64,000 nucleotides of DNA from Corynebacterium sp. Marseille-P3884 (GTDB lineage Bacteria > Actinomycetota > Actinomycetes > Mycobacteriales > Mycobacteriaceae): contig NZ_JAGKSD010000003.1 of assembly GCF_017942225.1 (NCBI RefSeq), positions 124,001 to 188,000 of the forward strand, given 5' to 3'. Position numbers and translations under genes: made by a program. This document shows, piece by piece, positions 1 through 9,312 of this stretch. Positions within the stretch are counted from its first letter, which is position 1. Each line of letters opens with the position of its first letter. The notes beneath the pieces are model-generated. The model was not told the DNA's origin. It did no database searches and worked only from the letters and a program-made list of their open reading frames with translations.

Positions 1-620
1 ACGCGAAGATCGGATCCGTGGGCAAGCCGATGTTCGGTTATTCCGCCAAGACGACCGAAGACGGGGAGATCTGCTTTTCGGGCGACGGGATTTTCGTCGG
101 GTACTGGCAGAACGAGAAAGCAACAAAAGAAGCGCTTATCGACGGCTGGTTCCACACCGGCGATCTCGGTGAAATCGACGAGAATGGCTTCATCACCATC
201 ACCGGCCGCAAGAAAGACATTCTGGTGACCTCGGGCGGAAAGAATGTCGCACCGCAGCCGCTCGAGGAAATGCTCCGACAGGACCCGCTGATTTCCCAGG
301 CGGTCGTGGTGGGAGATGGAAAGCCGTTCATCGGCGTGCTGATCGCGCTCGATGAAGACGCGCTGGTGCGCTGGAAAGAGCAGCGCGGGCTGGATATGCC
401 GACGTACAAATTGGCCAAGCTGCCTGAGCTGCGCGGTGAAGTGCAGGATGCGGTGAACCGAGTCAATGCTTCGGTCAGTCGGGCGGAACAGATCAAGAAA
501 TTCCGGATTCTTCCCCGCGACCTCACCGAGGAGGACGGCGAGCTCACGGCCACGCTGAAAGTGAAGCGTCCAGTGGTGATGGACCACTTCGCGCACCAGA
601 TGCGGAAGCTTTACGGGTAG
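1..620 (+). CDS. fadD15: Long-chain fatty acid-CoA ligase, C-terminal part (5' end outside window)
   Basis: This is the C-terminal third of an AMP-forming acyl-CoA synthetase of the ANL superfamily. The frame is open from base 3, so the GTG at 18 is internal and the true start lies upstream. The hinge and C-terminal lid are visible: GWFHTGDLGEIDENGF, then the GRKKDILVTSGGKNVAP motif with the catalytic lysine region. The layout matches actinobacterial FadD15, which activates long-chain fatty acids to acyl-AMP and then acyl-CoA. The stop is TAG at 618. It lies upstream of a conserved hypothetical gene and hemW, as in other corynebacteria. Confidence 0.9.
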   Translation, partial: AKIGSVGKPMFGYSAKTTEDGEICFSGDGIFVGYWQNEKATKEALIDGWFHTGDLGEIDENGFITITGRKKDILVTSGGKNVAPQPLEEMLRQDPLISQAVVVGDGKPFIGVLIALDEDALVRWKEQRGLDMPTYKLAKLPELRGEVQDAVNRVNASVSRAEQIKKFRILPRDLTEEDGELTATLKVKRPVVMDHFAHQMRKLYG

Positions 621-710
621 GTCTCGGCGCGCCGTACAAAACGCTGTGAAGCTGTGGCCTAGAGTCAACGCTCGAACGCCATAATGTGACTCGAATTGAA
701 GGGGGCCAGT

Positions 711-1379
711 GTGCACCGGACTGCCGCGACGCTGCGCCACCGCGAATTGACTCAAGAGGTCTACAACATCGGCGACGAGGTCGCGGAGTACATCGAGCAC
801 ATCGCTGAGGCCATCGCGGATTACGACGGGGAGCTTACCGACGACTGTCTGGCCGAGTTCTCAGAGATCGTCGATGATGCTCGTACTGATGCTCGCCGCG
901 TGGTCGGCGAGCTGATCGGTCTGCGCCAGGCGCTGGTTTCTGGCGTCAAAGCAGGGTCCATCTCTGCTGCGCTCCCGGCCAATGAGAGGCTGCCGGAGCC
1001 GGAGCCGCTCGACGCGGTCGGGCTGTTCGAGCTCTTTCCGTTGAGTTCGCCCTCCCCGGTGAAGGCGATGACGGAGGTGTGCACGCAAAGGACTGACCTG
1101 ATCGTGCAGCACCTCGAGGAAGTGGTCGACTACACCCTCGAGCAGACTGACATGGTGGCGCAGAACCTCGCTGCTGTTTCGTTGCCGCACCTGTATGCGC
1201 GGGTGGGCGAGCTGGTGGAGTCAGCCGTAGACGGCTGGCTCGATGCGGTGGCAGCTGAGCACCCCGGGTTCACCCGGGCGATGCGCGGGTCTAATCCGCC
1301 GAAGTTCTTGGAGGAGCGTGCCCGCGTGGATGCCATCGTGGCGAAGGTGGCGGCGAAGCGGTCGCGGCGCGGCGCTTAG
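711..1379 (+). CDS. Conserved hypothetical protein between fadD15 and hemW
   Basis: A 222-residue, mostly helical, acidic protein with no signal peptide or membrane segment, and no family that I recognise. I chose GTG at 711 because GAAGGGGG at 698-705 sits 5 nt before it; a TTG at 696 would add five residues but lacks a ribosome binding site. A CATAAT box at 680-685 could be its -10. A gene of unknown function at this place, between fadD15 and hemW, is my recollection of corynebacterial order. The frame has strong GC-type codon bias throughout, so it is very likely real. Confidence 0.75.
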   Translation: MHRTAATLRHRELTQEVYNIGDEVAEYIEHIAEAIADYDGELTDDCLAEFSEIVDDARTDARRVVGELIGLRQALVSGVKAGSISAALPANERLPEPEPLDAVGLFELFPLSSPSPVKAMTEVCTQRTDLIVQHLEEVVDYTLEQTDMVAQNLAAVSLPHLYARVGELVESAVDGWLDAVAAEHPGFTRAMRGSNPPKFLEERARVDAIVAKVAAKRSRRGA

Positions 1380-1411
1380 GAGCGCTGGATTTAGAGCCTT
1401 TGCTTACCAAA

Positions 1412-1445
1412 TCAACCAAATCTGAGCTGGGGTTTCTTTGGTTGA
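1412..1445. repeat. Inverted repeat between the hypothetical gene and hemW
   Basis: Two perfect 9-base arms, TCAACCAAA at 1412-1420 and TTTGGTTGA at 1437-1445, are separated by 16 bases. No T-run follows on either strand, so a classical intrinsic terminator is not supported. It could be an operator or an RNA hairpin ending the upstream transcript. It lies upstream of the hemW -10 box at 1482-1487. Confidence 0.5.
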
Positions 1446-1494
1446 GGCGGCAAGAATGTGATCGAAATCCAGCACTGGTTTTAGGGTTGGGTGC

Positions 1495-2613
1495 ATGAGT
1501 TTCGGTGTCTACGTCCACGTCCCGTTCTGTGCGACCCGGTGCGGGTACTGCGATTTCAACACCTACACGCCGAGTGAGACGGAAAGCTCCTACGAGGCAT
1601 ATCTCGTCGCATTGGAAAAAGAACTGGAGCTGGCGGCGGAAAAGGTCGGCAGGACGGCGGACACGGTCTTTGTCGGCGGTGGGACGCCGTCGCTGTTGGG
1701 GGCAAATAGTTTGGGACGGATCCTGACACGGATCAGAAACACCTTCGGATTGGCCACAGACGCAGAGGTGACCACAGAATCGAACCCGGAATCGACGAGC
1801 CCGGCTTATTTCGAGGGACTCAAGGAGGCGGGGTTTAACCGGGTGTCCTTGGGAATGCAGTCGGCGTCGATACCGGTGTTGAAGGTGCTTGACCGCCAGC
1901 ACACGCCGGGCAGAGCCGTAGAGGCGGCGAAAGAGGCCAAAAGGGCCGGTTTCGAGCATGTCAATTTGGACCTGATCTACGGCACCCCGACGGAGACGGA
2001 TGACGATGTGCGGAAATCCCTTGATGCCGTGCTCAGCGCGGAGGTAGACCATGTGTCTGCCTATTCCCTGATCGTGGAAGACGGCACCGCGATGGCGCGG
2101 AAGATCCGGAAAGGTCAACTGCCGGCGCCGGAAGAAGATGTGTATGCCGACCGGTACGAGATCATCGCGAACCGGCTCGAATCTTCTGGATTTGACTGGT
2201 ACGAGGTGTCGAATTGGGCGAAGCCGGGCGGGGAGTGCCGGCATAACCTGCTGTATTGGCAGGGAGGCAATTGGTGGGGTGCAGGTCCTGGAGCGCACGG
2301 ATATGTCGATCGGTTCCGCTATTTCAATGTGAAGCGGCCGGAGAAATACGAGCAGATACTCGCCGAGAATGCTTTTCCAATCGACGGTACGGAGACGATC
2401 TCTGACGCTGAGGAACACTTCGAGAAGATCATGCTGGGGCTGCGGCTGAAGGAAGGAATCCCTCGGGAATGGATCGGTGGGGGAGCTCAAGGGGTCGTCG
2501 ATAAGCATGTGCGCGGTGGTGTGCTCACCGAAGAAGCGGGACGGATTTTCGCGACCGATGCGGGCAGACTGCTGATCGACGGGGTGATCACGGACATCTT
2601 GGCCGCGGAGTAG
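1495..2613 (+). CDS. hemW: Radical SAM heme chaperone HemW (HemN-like)
   Basis: A 372-residue radical SAM protein. The cluster-binding cysteines are C12, C16 and C19 (CATRCGYC), followed by D-F. True coproporphyrinogen oxidase HemN has a fourth cysteine two residues after the third, whereas HemW has phenylalanine there, so HemW (heme insertion chaperone) is the better name. The GGGTPS SAM-binding motif follows near residue 61 and the HemN C-terminal domain is present. There is no Shine-Dalgarno; TAGGGT at 1482-1487 ends 7 nt before the ATG, suggesting a leaderless mRNA. It is followed by the hrcA promoter. Confidence 0.93.
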   Translation: MSFGVYVHVPFCATRCGYCDFNTYTPSETESSYEAYLVALEKELELAAEKVGRTADTVFVGGGTPSLLGANSLGRILTRIRNTFGLATDAEVTTESNPESTSPAYFEGLKEAGFNRVSLGMQSASIPVLKVLDRQHTPGRAVEAAKEAKRAGFEHVNLDLIYGTPTETDDDVRKSLDAVLSAEVDHVSAYSLIVEDGTAMARKIRKGQLPAPEEDVYADRYEIIANRLESSGFDWYEVSNWAKPGGECRHNLLYWQGGNWWGAGPGAHGYVDRFRYFNVKRPEKYEQILAENAFPIDGTETISDAEEHFEKIMLGLRLKEGIPREWIGGGAQGVVDKHVRGGVLTEEAGRIFATDAGRLLIDGVITDILAAE

Positions 2614-2628
2614 CGAGGGCGCTACACT
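2599..2628 (+). promoter_or_regulatory. Predicted promoter of hrcA-dnaJ2
   Basis: TTGGCC at 2599-2604 (weak -35) is separated by 18 bases from TACACT at 2623-2628 (-10). The expected transcription start, near 2635, falls at the left edge of the CIRCE operator, which is the usual arrangement for HrcA autoregulation. The -35 overlaps the end of hemW. Confidence 0.55.
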
Positions 2629-2634
2629 CGTGAC

Positions 2635-2661
2635 TTAGCAGTCGAGGAAGGAGAGTGCCAA
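2635..2661 (+). promoter_or_regulatory. CIRCE operator (HrcA binding site)
   Basis: TTAGCAGTC at 2635-2643, a 9-base spacer, and GAGTGCCAA at 2653-2661. This is the CIRCE consensus (TTAGCACTC-N9-GAGTGCTAA) with one mismatch in each arm. The spacer, GAGGAAGGA, is also the ribosome binding site of hrcA, whose ATG is 2 bases after the right arm. HrcA bound here would block transcription, and the mRNA hairpin could also mask translation initiation. Confidence 0.88.
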
Positions 2662-2663
2662 GT

Positions 2664-3686
2664 ATGGCGGGTGTCGCACGCGAGCGCAGGCAGGCAGTGC
2701 TGCGCGCGATCGTTGCGGACTATATCTCTTCCCAGGAGCCGGTCGGTTCGAAGCGGCTGGTGGAGCGGCACAAACTCAATGTGTCGTCGGCGACGATCCG
2801 CAATGACATGGCGGTGCTGGAGGCCGAAGGATTCATCGCGCAGCCGCACGCGAGCTCTGGGCGTGTGCCGACGGAGAAGGGCTACAGGGCTTTTGTCGAT
2901 GCGATCAACGACGTGAAGCCGCTTTCTTTGCCTGAACGACGGGCGATCTCGGAGTTCTTGGAATCGAGCGTCGACTTGGAAGACGTGATGCGCAGGTCGG
3001 CGCATCTTTTGGCGCAGCTCACTCACCAGGCGGCGGTGGTGCAACTGCCGACGCTGGCGGTCTCGCGGGTGAAGCACTGCGAGGTGGTCGCGTTGACGCC
3101 GACGCGTCTCCTTCTGGTGCTCATCACGGACAACGGACGGGTCGATCAGCGAAATGTCGAATTGGCATCTCCCATCGGCAACGACGCGCTCACGCAGTTG
3201 AGGGATCTTCTCAATAAGGCTTTGGTGGGTAAGACGATGGCGGATGCGTCGACGTCCCTGGTGATCCTCGCGGAGGAGGCGCCGAAGGGGATCGCAGACC
3301 CGTTGAACAGGGCGATCTCGGTGCTCATCGATACGCTGGTGGAAAACCCGAGCGACCGAGTGCTCATTGCAGGAGCTGCGAACCTGGTGCCGAAAACTAC
3401 GGACCTCCTCAGCGTCGTGGAGGCGCTCGAGGAGCAGGTGGTCGTGCTGAAGCTTTTGACCAATCTGCCGGAACTAGGCAATGTCTCGGTGGTGATCGGC
3501 CAGGAGAACGAGGACGAGGAGCTGTCGAAGGCGAGCATCGTGACATCTGGGTACGGCACCTCGGGCGAGACGCTCGGCGGGCTCGGCGTTCTTGGGCCGA
3601 CGTATATGGATTACCCCGGTACGATGCGTAAAGTCGCTGCCGTGGCGCACTACATCAGCAATATCCTCGGTGAAGAGGGCGGCTGA
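2664..3686 (+). CDS. hrcA: Heat-inducible transcription repressor HrcA
   Basis: A 340-residue repressor with an N-terminal winged helix ([20 protein letters not shown]) and the conserved [16 protein letters not shown] recognition segment, followed by a GAF-like dimerisation domain. It represses chaperone genes through CIRCE. I chose ATG at 2664 over GTG at 2655 because AGGAAGGAG at 2645-2653 is well spaced only for the ATG. A CIRCE element overlaps the leader, so autoregulation is expected. It is followed after 50 bases by dnaJ2, forming the hrcA-dnaJ2-rsmE unit known from actinobacteria. Confidence 0.95.
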   Translation: MAGVARERRQAVLRAIVADYISSQEPVGSKRLVERHKLNVSSATIRNDMAVLEAEGFIAQPHASSGRVPTEKGYRAFVDAINDVKPLSLPERRAISEFLESSVDLEDVMRRSAHLLAQLTHQAAVVQLPTLAVSRVKHCEVVALTPTRLLLVLITDNGRVDQRNVELASPIGNDALTQLRDLLNKALVGKTMADASTSLVILAEEAPKGIADPLNRAISVLIDTLVENPSDRVLIAGAANLVPKTTDLLSVVEALEEQVVVLKLLTNLPELGNVSVVIGQENEDEELSKASIVTSGYGTSGETLGGLGVLGPTYMDYPGTMRKVAAVAHYISNILGEEGG

Positions 3687-3736
3687 CCATTACCGGACAT
3701 GTAGACGAAAACAGATTTAGCAACAAAGGATTTTAG

Positions 3737-4864
3737 ATGGCTCGCGATTATTACGGCATTCTCGGAGTGGACCAGGGTGCGACGGACGCGGAGATCAAGA
3801 AGGCTTATCGACGTCTCGCGCGCAAGTACCACCCCGATGTGAACGACACGGAAGAAGCCGCGGAGAAATTCCGTGAGATTTCCGTGGCCCAGGAGGTGCT
3901 GCTGGATCCGCAAAAGCGAAGCATCGTCGACCGCGGTGGCGATCCCATGGAGCAGGGACGTGCAGCTGGTCCGCAGGGCGGGTTTGGCTTCGGGGATATC
4001 TTCGAGGCGTTCTTCGGAGACACTGGCGGAAGAAGCGGTGGACCGCGTTCCCGTGTTCAGCCGGGCAACGATGCGTTGCTGCGGACGACCATTTCGCTGG
4101 CGGAAGCCTATTCGGGTACGCGCAAGGACGTGACGGTGGATACGGCGATCCTGTGCGAGCACTGCCACGGAACGGGTTCCGAATCGGAGTCCAAGCCAGT
4201 CACCTGCGACGAGTGCGGCGGCCAGGGCCAGGTGCAGCAGGTCCAGCAGTCGTTCTTGGGCAATATCATGACGACGACGTCGTGCCCGAAGTGCTCTGGC
4301 TTCGGCGAGATCATCACGGATCCGTGCCAGAAGTGCGGTGGCCAGGGACGCGTGCGTTCGCGCCGGGATATTTCGGTGAAGATTCCGGCGGGCATCGTCG
4401 GCGGCATGCGCATCCGCATGGCAGGCCAGGGCGAGGTCGGGCACGGCGGCGGCCCGGCGGGCGACCTGTACGTCGAGGTAGACACGGAAACGCACCCGGT
4501 CTTCGTCCGCGAGGGCGATAATTTGCACCTCAAGGTCAATGTCCCGATGTTCGACGCGGCTCTCGGAACCTCGGTGGAGGTCGAAGATCTCTCTGGCGAG
4601 ACCACGACGATCGATATTCCGGCGGGCACGCAGCCGGAGGAGGAGATCGTTCTTCGTGGCGAGGGCATGCCGCGGCTGCGCCGGGAGGGCGCGGGCGACA
4701 TGATCGCGCACGTCCAGGTAGTCATTCCGACTGATTTGAGCAAGGATCAGCGCCACCGCCTCGAGGAGCTGCGCGACGCGCATGACGGGTCAGCATTCGT
4801 CGAGGAAGAGGCAGGCCAGGACGAGGGCTTCTTCTCCCGCCTGCGAGACCGGTTCCGCTTCTAA
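3737..4864 (+). CDS. dnaJ2: Molecular chaperone DnaJ2 (type I J-protein)
   Basis: A 375-residue full-length type I DnaJ. The J domain spans about 1-65 with HPD at 32-34. A Gly-rich linker is followed by four CxxCxGxG zinc modules ([32 protein letters not shown]) near residues 138-205, then the C-terminal substrate-binding domains. It stimulates the DnaK ATPase and delivers unfolded clients. AAAGGA lies just before the ATG. In actinobacteria the copy beside hrcA is usually called dnaJ2, the other being with dnaK-grpE. Its stop overlaps the rsmE start by one base. Confidence 0.95.
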   Translation: MARDYYGILGVDQGATDAEIKKAYRRLARKYHPDVNDTEEAAEKFREISVAQEVLLDPQKRSIVDRGGDPMEQGRAAGPQGGFGFGDIFEAFFGDTGGRSGGPRSRVQPGNDALLRTTISLAEAYSGTRKDVTVDTAILCEHCHGTGSESESKPVTCDECGGQGQVQQVQQSFLGNIMTTTSCPKCSGFGEIITDPCQKCGGQGRVRSRRDISVKIPAGIVGGMRIRMAGQGEVGHGGGPAGDLYVEVDTETHPVFVREGDNLHLKVNVPMFDAALGTSVEVEDLSGETTTIDIPAGTQPEEEIVLRGEGMPRLRREGAGDMIAHVQVVIPTDLSKDQRHRLEELRDAHDGSAFVEEEAGQDEGFFSRLRDRFRF

Positions 4865-5568
4865 TGAGCCTGCCGTATTTCATCGCGGACGACCCGGCCT
4901 CGGGAAAGCTTGACGGCGCCGAAGGGCGGCATGCAGTCACGGTCAAACGGATCACGGTCGGCGAGAGCATTGCGCTTATCGACGGCCGGGGGACTGTGGC
5001 AGAGGTTGAGGTGACGAACACCTCTGGAAAGGACAAGCTTTCTGGCACCGTCGTGGAGCTGAAAAACGTGTCGAGGCCTCTGCCGGAAGTGATCGTGGTG
5101 CAGGCAGTTCCGAAGTCGGAGCGGGCGGAGCTCGCGGTGGATTTGGCTACGCAGGGTGGAGCGGACGCGATTATTCCGTGGATCTCGCACCGGACGATCG
5201 CGCGGTGGCAGGGCGCGAAGGTGGCCAAGAATGTGGAGAAGTGGCAATCGACTGCGCGGGAAGCGGCGAAGCAGTCGAGGCGGGCATGGATCCCTAAGGT
5301 GCATGAGCCGGTGACGACGAATCAGCTGGCGGAGCTGATTCAGGGAGAAACGGCTCTAGTTCTCCATGAGGATGCGACAAAGGGGATCGGCGAGGTCGAT
5401 TTTGACGTCGATAAGCTGTTCCTCATTGTTGGCCCGGAAGGCGGAATCGGAGAGGACGAGCTGGAGCTGCTGAATGCTGTGAAAGTGAAGCTGGGGCCGG
5501 AAGTGCTGCGCACGGCGTCGGCGGCATTCGCTGGATTGAGTGCCATTGGGGCACTTTCCCGCTGGTAG
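4864..5568 (+). CDS. rsmE: 16S rRNA (uracil(1498)-N(3))-methyltransferase RsmE
   Basis: A 234-residue SPOUT-class methyltransferase with an N-terminal PUA-like domain and a C-terminal trefoil knot. The SAM-binding knot motifs are LIVGPEGGIGEDEL and the terminal LGPEVLRTASAA. It methylates U1498 of 16S rRNA in the assembled 30S subunit, using SAM. The ATG shares its first base with the dnaJ2 stop (TAATG), indicating translational coupling. RsmE downstream of dnaJ is a common bacterial arrangement. Confidence 0.93.
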   Translation: MSLPYFIADDPASGKLDGAEGRHAVTVKRITVGESIALIDGRGTVAEVEVTNTSGKDKLSGTVVELKNVSRPLPEVIVVQAVPKSERAELAVDLATQGGADAIIPWISHRTIARWQGAKVAKNVEKWQSTAREAAKQSRRAWIPKVHEPVTTNQLAELIQGETALVLHEDATKGIGEVDFDVDKLFLIVGPEGGIGEDELELLNAVKVKLGPEVLRTASAAFAGLSAIGALSRW

Positions 5569-5578
5569 GGTGAACCGC

Positions 5579-6553
5579 ATGGCAGAACTGGTCTCAAGCT
5601 CCTATGAGCTCGACCCTGAATTGGCGCAGTCTGTTTTGGGCGTCACGGACGGGAATCTGCGCACCCTGAATGATCTTTTGGGCGTGGATCTCTTCGCGCG
5701 CGGCGGTTCAGTGATGCTGCGCGGCCCGGTGGACAAGGTGGCGCATGCCTCCCGTGTGCTCTCCGAGCTGGAGGCGATGGTGCGGAGGGGCATCGTGATC
5801 ACGTCTGATGCCGTGACGCACGCAGTGGACATCATGGCCACGGACATGCCTGAATCCGTGGCGGAGATTCTCGGACAGGAGATCGTCGCGCGCCGCGGGA
5901 AGATCATTCGCCCGAAGACGGCTGGGCAGCGAGAGTACGTCGACGCGATCGACGAGAACACGATTGTGTTTGGAATCGGCCCGGCGGGCTCGGGCAAGAC
6001 GTATTTGGCGGTCGCGAAGGCAGTGCAGGCTTTGCAGGCCAAAGAGGTCAAGCGCATCATTCTCACGCGCCCGGCCGTGGAGGCGGGCGAGAAGCTCGGG
6101 TTCTTGCCGGGCACCCTGAACGACAAGATCGATCCGTATCTTCGCCCGCTCTATGACGCACTGCGGGACATGCTCGACCCAGAGATGATCCCGAAGCTCA
6201 TGGAGGCAGGGATCATTGAAGTTGCTCCGCTGGCGTACATGCGCGGACGCACGCTGAACGATGCCTTCGTGATTTTGGACGAGGCGCAGAATACGACGCC
6301 GGCGCAGATGAAGATGTTCCTGACGCGTTTGGGCTTTGGCTCCAAGATGGTGGTCACGGGCGATATCTCGCAGGTGGACCTGCCGCGCGGAGTCGTGTCC
6401 GGTTTGAGGGTGGCACGCCGAATTTTGCGGGATGTGGAGGATATTCACTTCCAGGAATTCAGCGCGAAGGACGTTGTGAGGCACAGGCTGGTCAGCCGGA
6501 TTGTCGCCGCCTACGACCGGTATGACGCACAAAATAAGGGAGATGAGCAATGA
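5579..6553 (+). CDS. phoH: PhoH-family ATPase (PhoH-like)
   Basis: A 324-residue PhoH family P-loop protein. Walker A is GPAGSGKT near residue 136 and Walker B is VILDEAQN. An N-terminal KH-like region precedes the ATPase. Family members are ATPases linked to RNA metabolism and commonly sit beside ybeY, as here. I chose ATG at 5579: no Shine-Dalgarno is present, but TAGGGT at 5566-5571 ends exactly 7 nt upstream, as in a leaderless mRNA. In-frame GTG at 5570 or TTG at 5540 are possible but less supported. The stop overlaps the ybeY start (ATGA). Confidence 0.92.
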   Translation: MAELVSSSYELDPELAQSVLGVTDGNLRTLNDLLGVDLFARGGSVMLRGPVDKVAHASRVLSELEAMVRRGIVITSDAVTHAVDIMATDMPESVAEILGQEIVARRGKIIRPKTAGQREYVDAIDENTIVFGIGPAGSGKTYLAVAKAVQALQAKEVKRIILTRPAVEAGEKLGFLPGTLNDKIDPYLRPLYDALRDMLDPEMIPKLMEAGIIEVAPLAYMRGRTLNDAFVILDEAQNTTPAQMKMFLTRLGFGSKMVVTGDISQVDLPRGVVSGLRVARRILRDVEDIHFQEFSAKDVVRHRLVSRIVAAYDRYDAQNKGDEQ

Positions 6554-7119
6554 GCATCGAGGTCCTCAACGAGTCCGGGGAGGCAGACGTCAACGAGGAG
6601 ATGCTTGTCGACGTCGCCTCGTTCGCCCTGACCGCCATGGATGTCCACCCAGACACCGAGGTGACCATCACCTGCGTGGACACTGACACGATGGCGGATA
6701 TGCACGTGCGCTGGATGGACCTGCCCGGCCCCACCGACGTGATGAGCTTCCCGATGGACGAGCTCACGCCCGGTTCCGGCCGACCGGATGCAACGCCTGT
6801 CGGTCCGTCCATGCTGGGGGACATCATCTTGTGTCCCGCCTACGACAGGAAACAGGCAGATGCGGCTGGGCATTCTCTCGGCCACGAGATGGCGCTGCTG
6901 ACGGTGCATGGGTGTTTGCATCTGTTGGGCTATGACCACGCCACCCCGGCGGACGAGCGGGAAATGTTCGCACTGCAGAACGAGATTCTCGCTGATTGGT
7001 ATGACGATCTGTCGGCCCGTGGCATTGAATTCCAGCCGAAGCCGGACGGAAAGCACGCATTCCCGTCGGCGGCGGACCGTGAGGAGCTCGACGGGCTCGT
7101 CGAAAAGCGGGGCGAGTAG
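6550..7119 (+). CDS. ybeY: Endoribonuclease / rRNA maturation factor YbeY
   Basis: A 189-residue UPF0054 metalloprotein. The zinc site [11 protein letters not shown] (H-x3-H-x5-H) is intact near residue 120 and is preceded by the family's [10 protein letters not shown] block. It acts in 16S rRNA 3' end maturation and ribosome quality control. It carries a C-terminal extension after the usual end of the fold, which is common in actinobacteria. It overlaps phoH by four bases and its stop overlaps the GTG of the next gene by one base, so phoH-ybeY-corC is probably one operon. Confidence 0.94.
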   Translation: MSIEVLNESGEADVNEEMLVDVASFALTAMDVHPDTEVTITCVDTDTMADMHVRWMDLPGPTDVMSFPMDELTPGSGRPDATPVGPSMLGDIILCPAYDRKQADAAGHSLGHEMALLTVHGCLHLLGYDHATPADEREMFALQNEILADWYDDLSARGIEFQPKPDGKHAFPSAADREELDGLVEKRGE

Positions 7120-8456
7120 TGGACCTCTGGGTGACCTACCTGTTGATCTCGCTGGTCTCCCTCTTGGGGGCCGGCGTGATCAAAATGCTCGAGTCTGCGC
7201 TGGTGCCCATCTCGAGGGCTCGCGTGGAATCGATGGTCAAAGACGATGTCGGGGGCGCTACTTCGTTACTTCGGGTCGTCGATGCGCGGCCGAACCACTT
7301 GGGTCTGCTCGCGCTGATCCAGACCGTGCTGGATACGTTGGCGGCGGTGTTCGCACTGCTGGCTGCTTTGGATGCGATTCCGTCTCACGGTTGGGCGATC
7401 ACGGCCGCGATCGTGGCGGTCACGCTCATGCGCTTCGGCGTGATCGGTGTGATCGCGCGGCGTGCTGGCAAGCTGAACCCGTACTCGATCTCCTTGCGGG
7501 CGGCGCAGATCCTGACGGTGGTCTATGTCGTGCTGGGGCCGTTGTCGAAGCTGCTGATCTGGATCGGCAACCTGGTCACCCCGGGCGAGGAAGCGCTGGA
7601 GAATCCGTACGCCACCGATGTCGAGCTGCGCGAAGCAGTCGATATGGCTCAAGAGCAGGGCGTGGTGGAAACCGTCGAGCACCGCATGATCCAGAACATC
7701 TTCGATCTGGCCGATACCCACGCGCGCCAGGTGATGGTGCCGCGCCCGGAGATGGTGTGGATCGAGGCGGAGAAGACCGCCGGCCAGGCGGCGAACCTCA
7801 TGATTCGTTCGGGGCATTCGCGCGTGCCGGTGATCGGGGAGAGCGTCGACGACATCGTGGGCGTGATCTACCTGAAAGACATCGTGGAGCGCACCTACAA
7901 CCGCACCGACGGCGGCAGCGGGGTGAGCGTGTCCGATCTGATGCGCGAGCCGAAATTCGTGCCGGACTCGAAGCCGCTGGACGATCTGCTCGCGGAGATG
8001 CAGCGGGATCAGATGCACATCGCGGTGCTCGTCGACGAATACGGCGGTATTGCGGGCCTGATGACCATGGAGGACATCCTCGAGGAGATCGTGGGCGAGA
8101 TCGCCGACGAATACGACGCGGACGAAGAGGCGCCCATCGAATTAGTTTTGGACCGCACGTACCGGGCGCAGGCACGTCTGCCGCTCGATGACCTCGTTGA
8201 TTTTCTCGACGACGAGATCGACTACGAGCTCGAATTCGACGAGGAGATCACGGACAATGTCGAGACGGTGGCGGGCTTGTTGTCGTACGAGCTGGGGCGC
8301 GTTCCGCTGCCGGGGTCCTATGTGGAAGTCGACGGTTTGCGCTATACCGCAGAAGGAGGGCACGACCGACGCGGACGCGTGAAGGTGCGCACCGTGCTTA
8401 TCGACGTTCCCGAGTGGACCCTTGTCAAGGACACATTCGGTGACGGTGCACAATAG
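7119..8456 (+). CDS. CNNM/CorC-type membrane protein (hemolysin family)
   Basis: A 445-residue protein with an N-terminal CNNM (DUF21) membrane domain of three to four helices over about 1-140, a pair of CBS domains over about 190-320 (VMVPRPEMVW; IAVLVDEYGGIAGLMTMED) and a C-terminal CorC_HlyC domain. Relatives are Mg2+/Co2+ efflux or transport proteins; 'hemolysin' is a historic label. The GTG start shares a base with the ybeY stop (TAGTG). ybeY next to a CNNM gene is a widely conserved pair. Confidence 0.9.
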   Translation: MDLWVTYLLISLVSLLGAGVIKMLESALVPISRARVESMVKDDVGGATSLLRVVDARPNHLGLLALIQTVLDTLAAVFALLAALDAIPSHGWAITAAIVAVTLMRFGVIGVIARRAGKLNPYSISLRAAQILTVVYVVLGPLSKLLIWIGNLVTPGEEALENPYATDVELREAVDMAQEQGVVETVEHRMIQNIFDLADTHARQVMVPRPEMVWIEAEKTAGQAANLMIRSGHSRVPVIGESVDDIVGVIYLKDIVERTYNRTDGGSGVSVSDLMREPKFVPDSKPLDDLLAEMQRDQMHIAVLVDEYGGIAGLMTMEDILEEIVGEIADEYDADEEAPIELVLDRTYRAQARLPLDDLVDFLDDEIDYELEFDEEITDNVETVAGLLSYELGRVPLPGSYVEVDGLRYTAEGGHDRRGRVKVRTVLIDVPEWTLVKDTFGDGAQ

Positions 8457-8460
8457 GTGC

Positions 8461-9312
8461 ATGAAGAACATCCTCTCCATCCAGTCGGTGGTCGCTTACG
8501 GTCACGTGGGTAATTCGGCAGCGGTCTTTCCGCTGCAGCGGATCGGACATGAGGTGTGGCCGGTCTACACCGTGAACTTCTCCAACCACACCGGATATGG
8601 TTCGTGGAAAGGCCCGATGATTCCGGCCGACGATGTGCGCGAAGTCATCGCGGGCATCGACGACCGCGGTGCGCTGAAAGACGTGGATGTGGTGCTCTCT
8701 GGCTACCAGGGCGGAGACGATATTGCACAGGTCATCGTGGACACAGTGGCACGCGTTAAGGCGCTCAACCCAAAGGCCATGTATGCGTGTGATCCGGTAA
8801 TGGGCAACGCGAAGTCGGGCTGCCACGTCTCAGACAATATTCCGCCGCTGTTGCGCGACACGGTCGTTCCGGTGGCTGACATCATCACCCCGAACCAGTT
8901 TGAACTGGGCTATTTGACCGGCGTGGAATGCACCGACCTCGATTCGACCCTCAACGCGATTCAGTCGGCGAAGAACATGGGGCCGTCGACGATTCTGGTC
9001 ACTTCCGTTGAGCGGCCCGACCAGCCTGACGACGTCCTAGAAATGATCGCGGCGGATGAACAAGGAACGTGGATTGTGCAAACACCGCGCCTGCCGTTCA
9101 AGCGAAACGGCTCCGGGGACGTTGCATGCGCACTGTTTACCGGGCACTACGCGGAATCAGGTAATGCGGCGGATGCTCTGGCGAAGACGGCATCGAGCAC
9201 CTTCGACCTGTTGGAGGCCACATATAAAACAGATGCGCCGGAGCTGCTCGTGGTGGAATCGCAGGAGGCCTACGCGAATCCGCGCATGCAATTCGAGGTT
9301 GAAGCGCTGTGA
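8461..9312 (+). CDS. pdxY: Pyridoxal kinase PdxY, copy 1
   Basis: A 283-residue ribokinase-fold pyridoxal kinase. It begins with MKNILSIQSVVAYGHVGN (substrate loop) and includes CDPVMGN and ITPNQFEL, then the GSGDV anion-hole motif (KRNGSGDVACALFTG) with the catalytic Asp. It phosphorylates pyridoxal to PLP in the salvage route. I chose ATG at 8461: CACAAT ends 6 nt before it and there is no clear Shine-Dalgarno. It starts 4 bases after the CNNM gene and overlaps the next frame by GTGA. The downstream frame begins with a clear paralogue. Confidence 0.9.
   Translation: MKNILSIQSVVAYGHVGNSAAVFPLQRIGHEVWPVYTVNFSNHTGYGSWKGPMIPADDVREVIAGIDDRGALKDVDVVLSGYQGGDDIAQVIVDTVARVKALNPKAMYACDPVMGNAKSGCHVSDNIPPLLRDTVVPVADIITPNQFELGYLTGVECTDLDSTLNAIQSAKNMGPSTILVTSVERPDQPDDVLEMIAADEQGTWIVQTPRLPFKRNGSGDVACALFTGHYAESGNAADALAKTASSTFDLLEATYKTDAPELLVVESQEAYANPRMQFEVEAL

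Noticed and set aside
1291..2508. 405-codon open frame on the minus strand across hemW
   Set aside because: It is antisense to an intact hemW, is rich in Arg/His/Pro as expected for shadow frames in GC-rich DNA, and matches no family.
3650..4783. 377-codon minus-strand frame across dnaJ2
   Set aside because: Antisense shadow of dnaJ2; low-complexity Arg/Ala/His composition and no start signals.
6908..8191. 427-codon plus-strand frame over ybeY and the CNNM gene
   Set aside because: Runs out of frame through two conserved genes; the Arg/Gly-rich product is a frame shadow.
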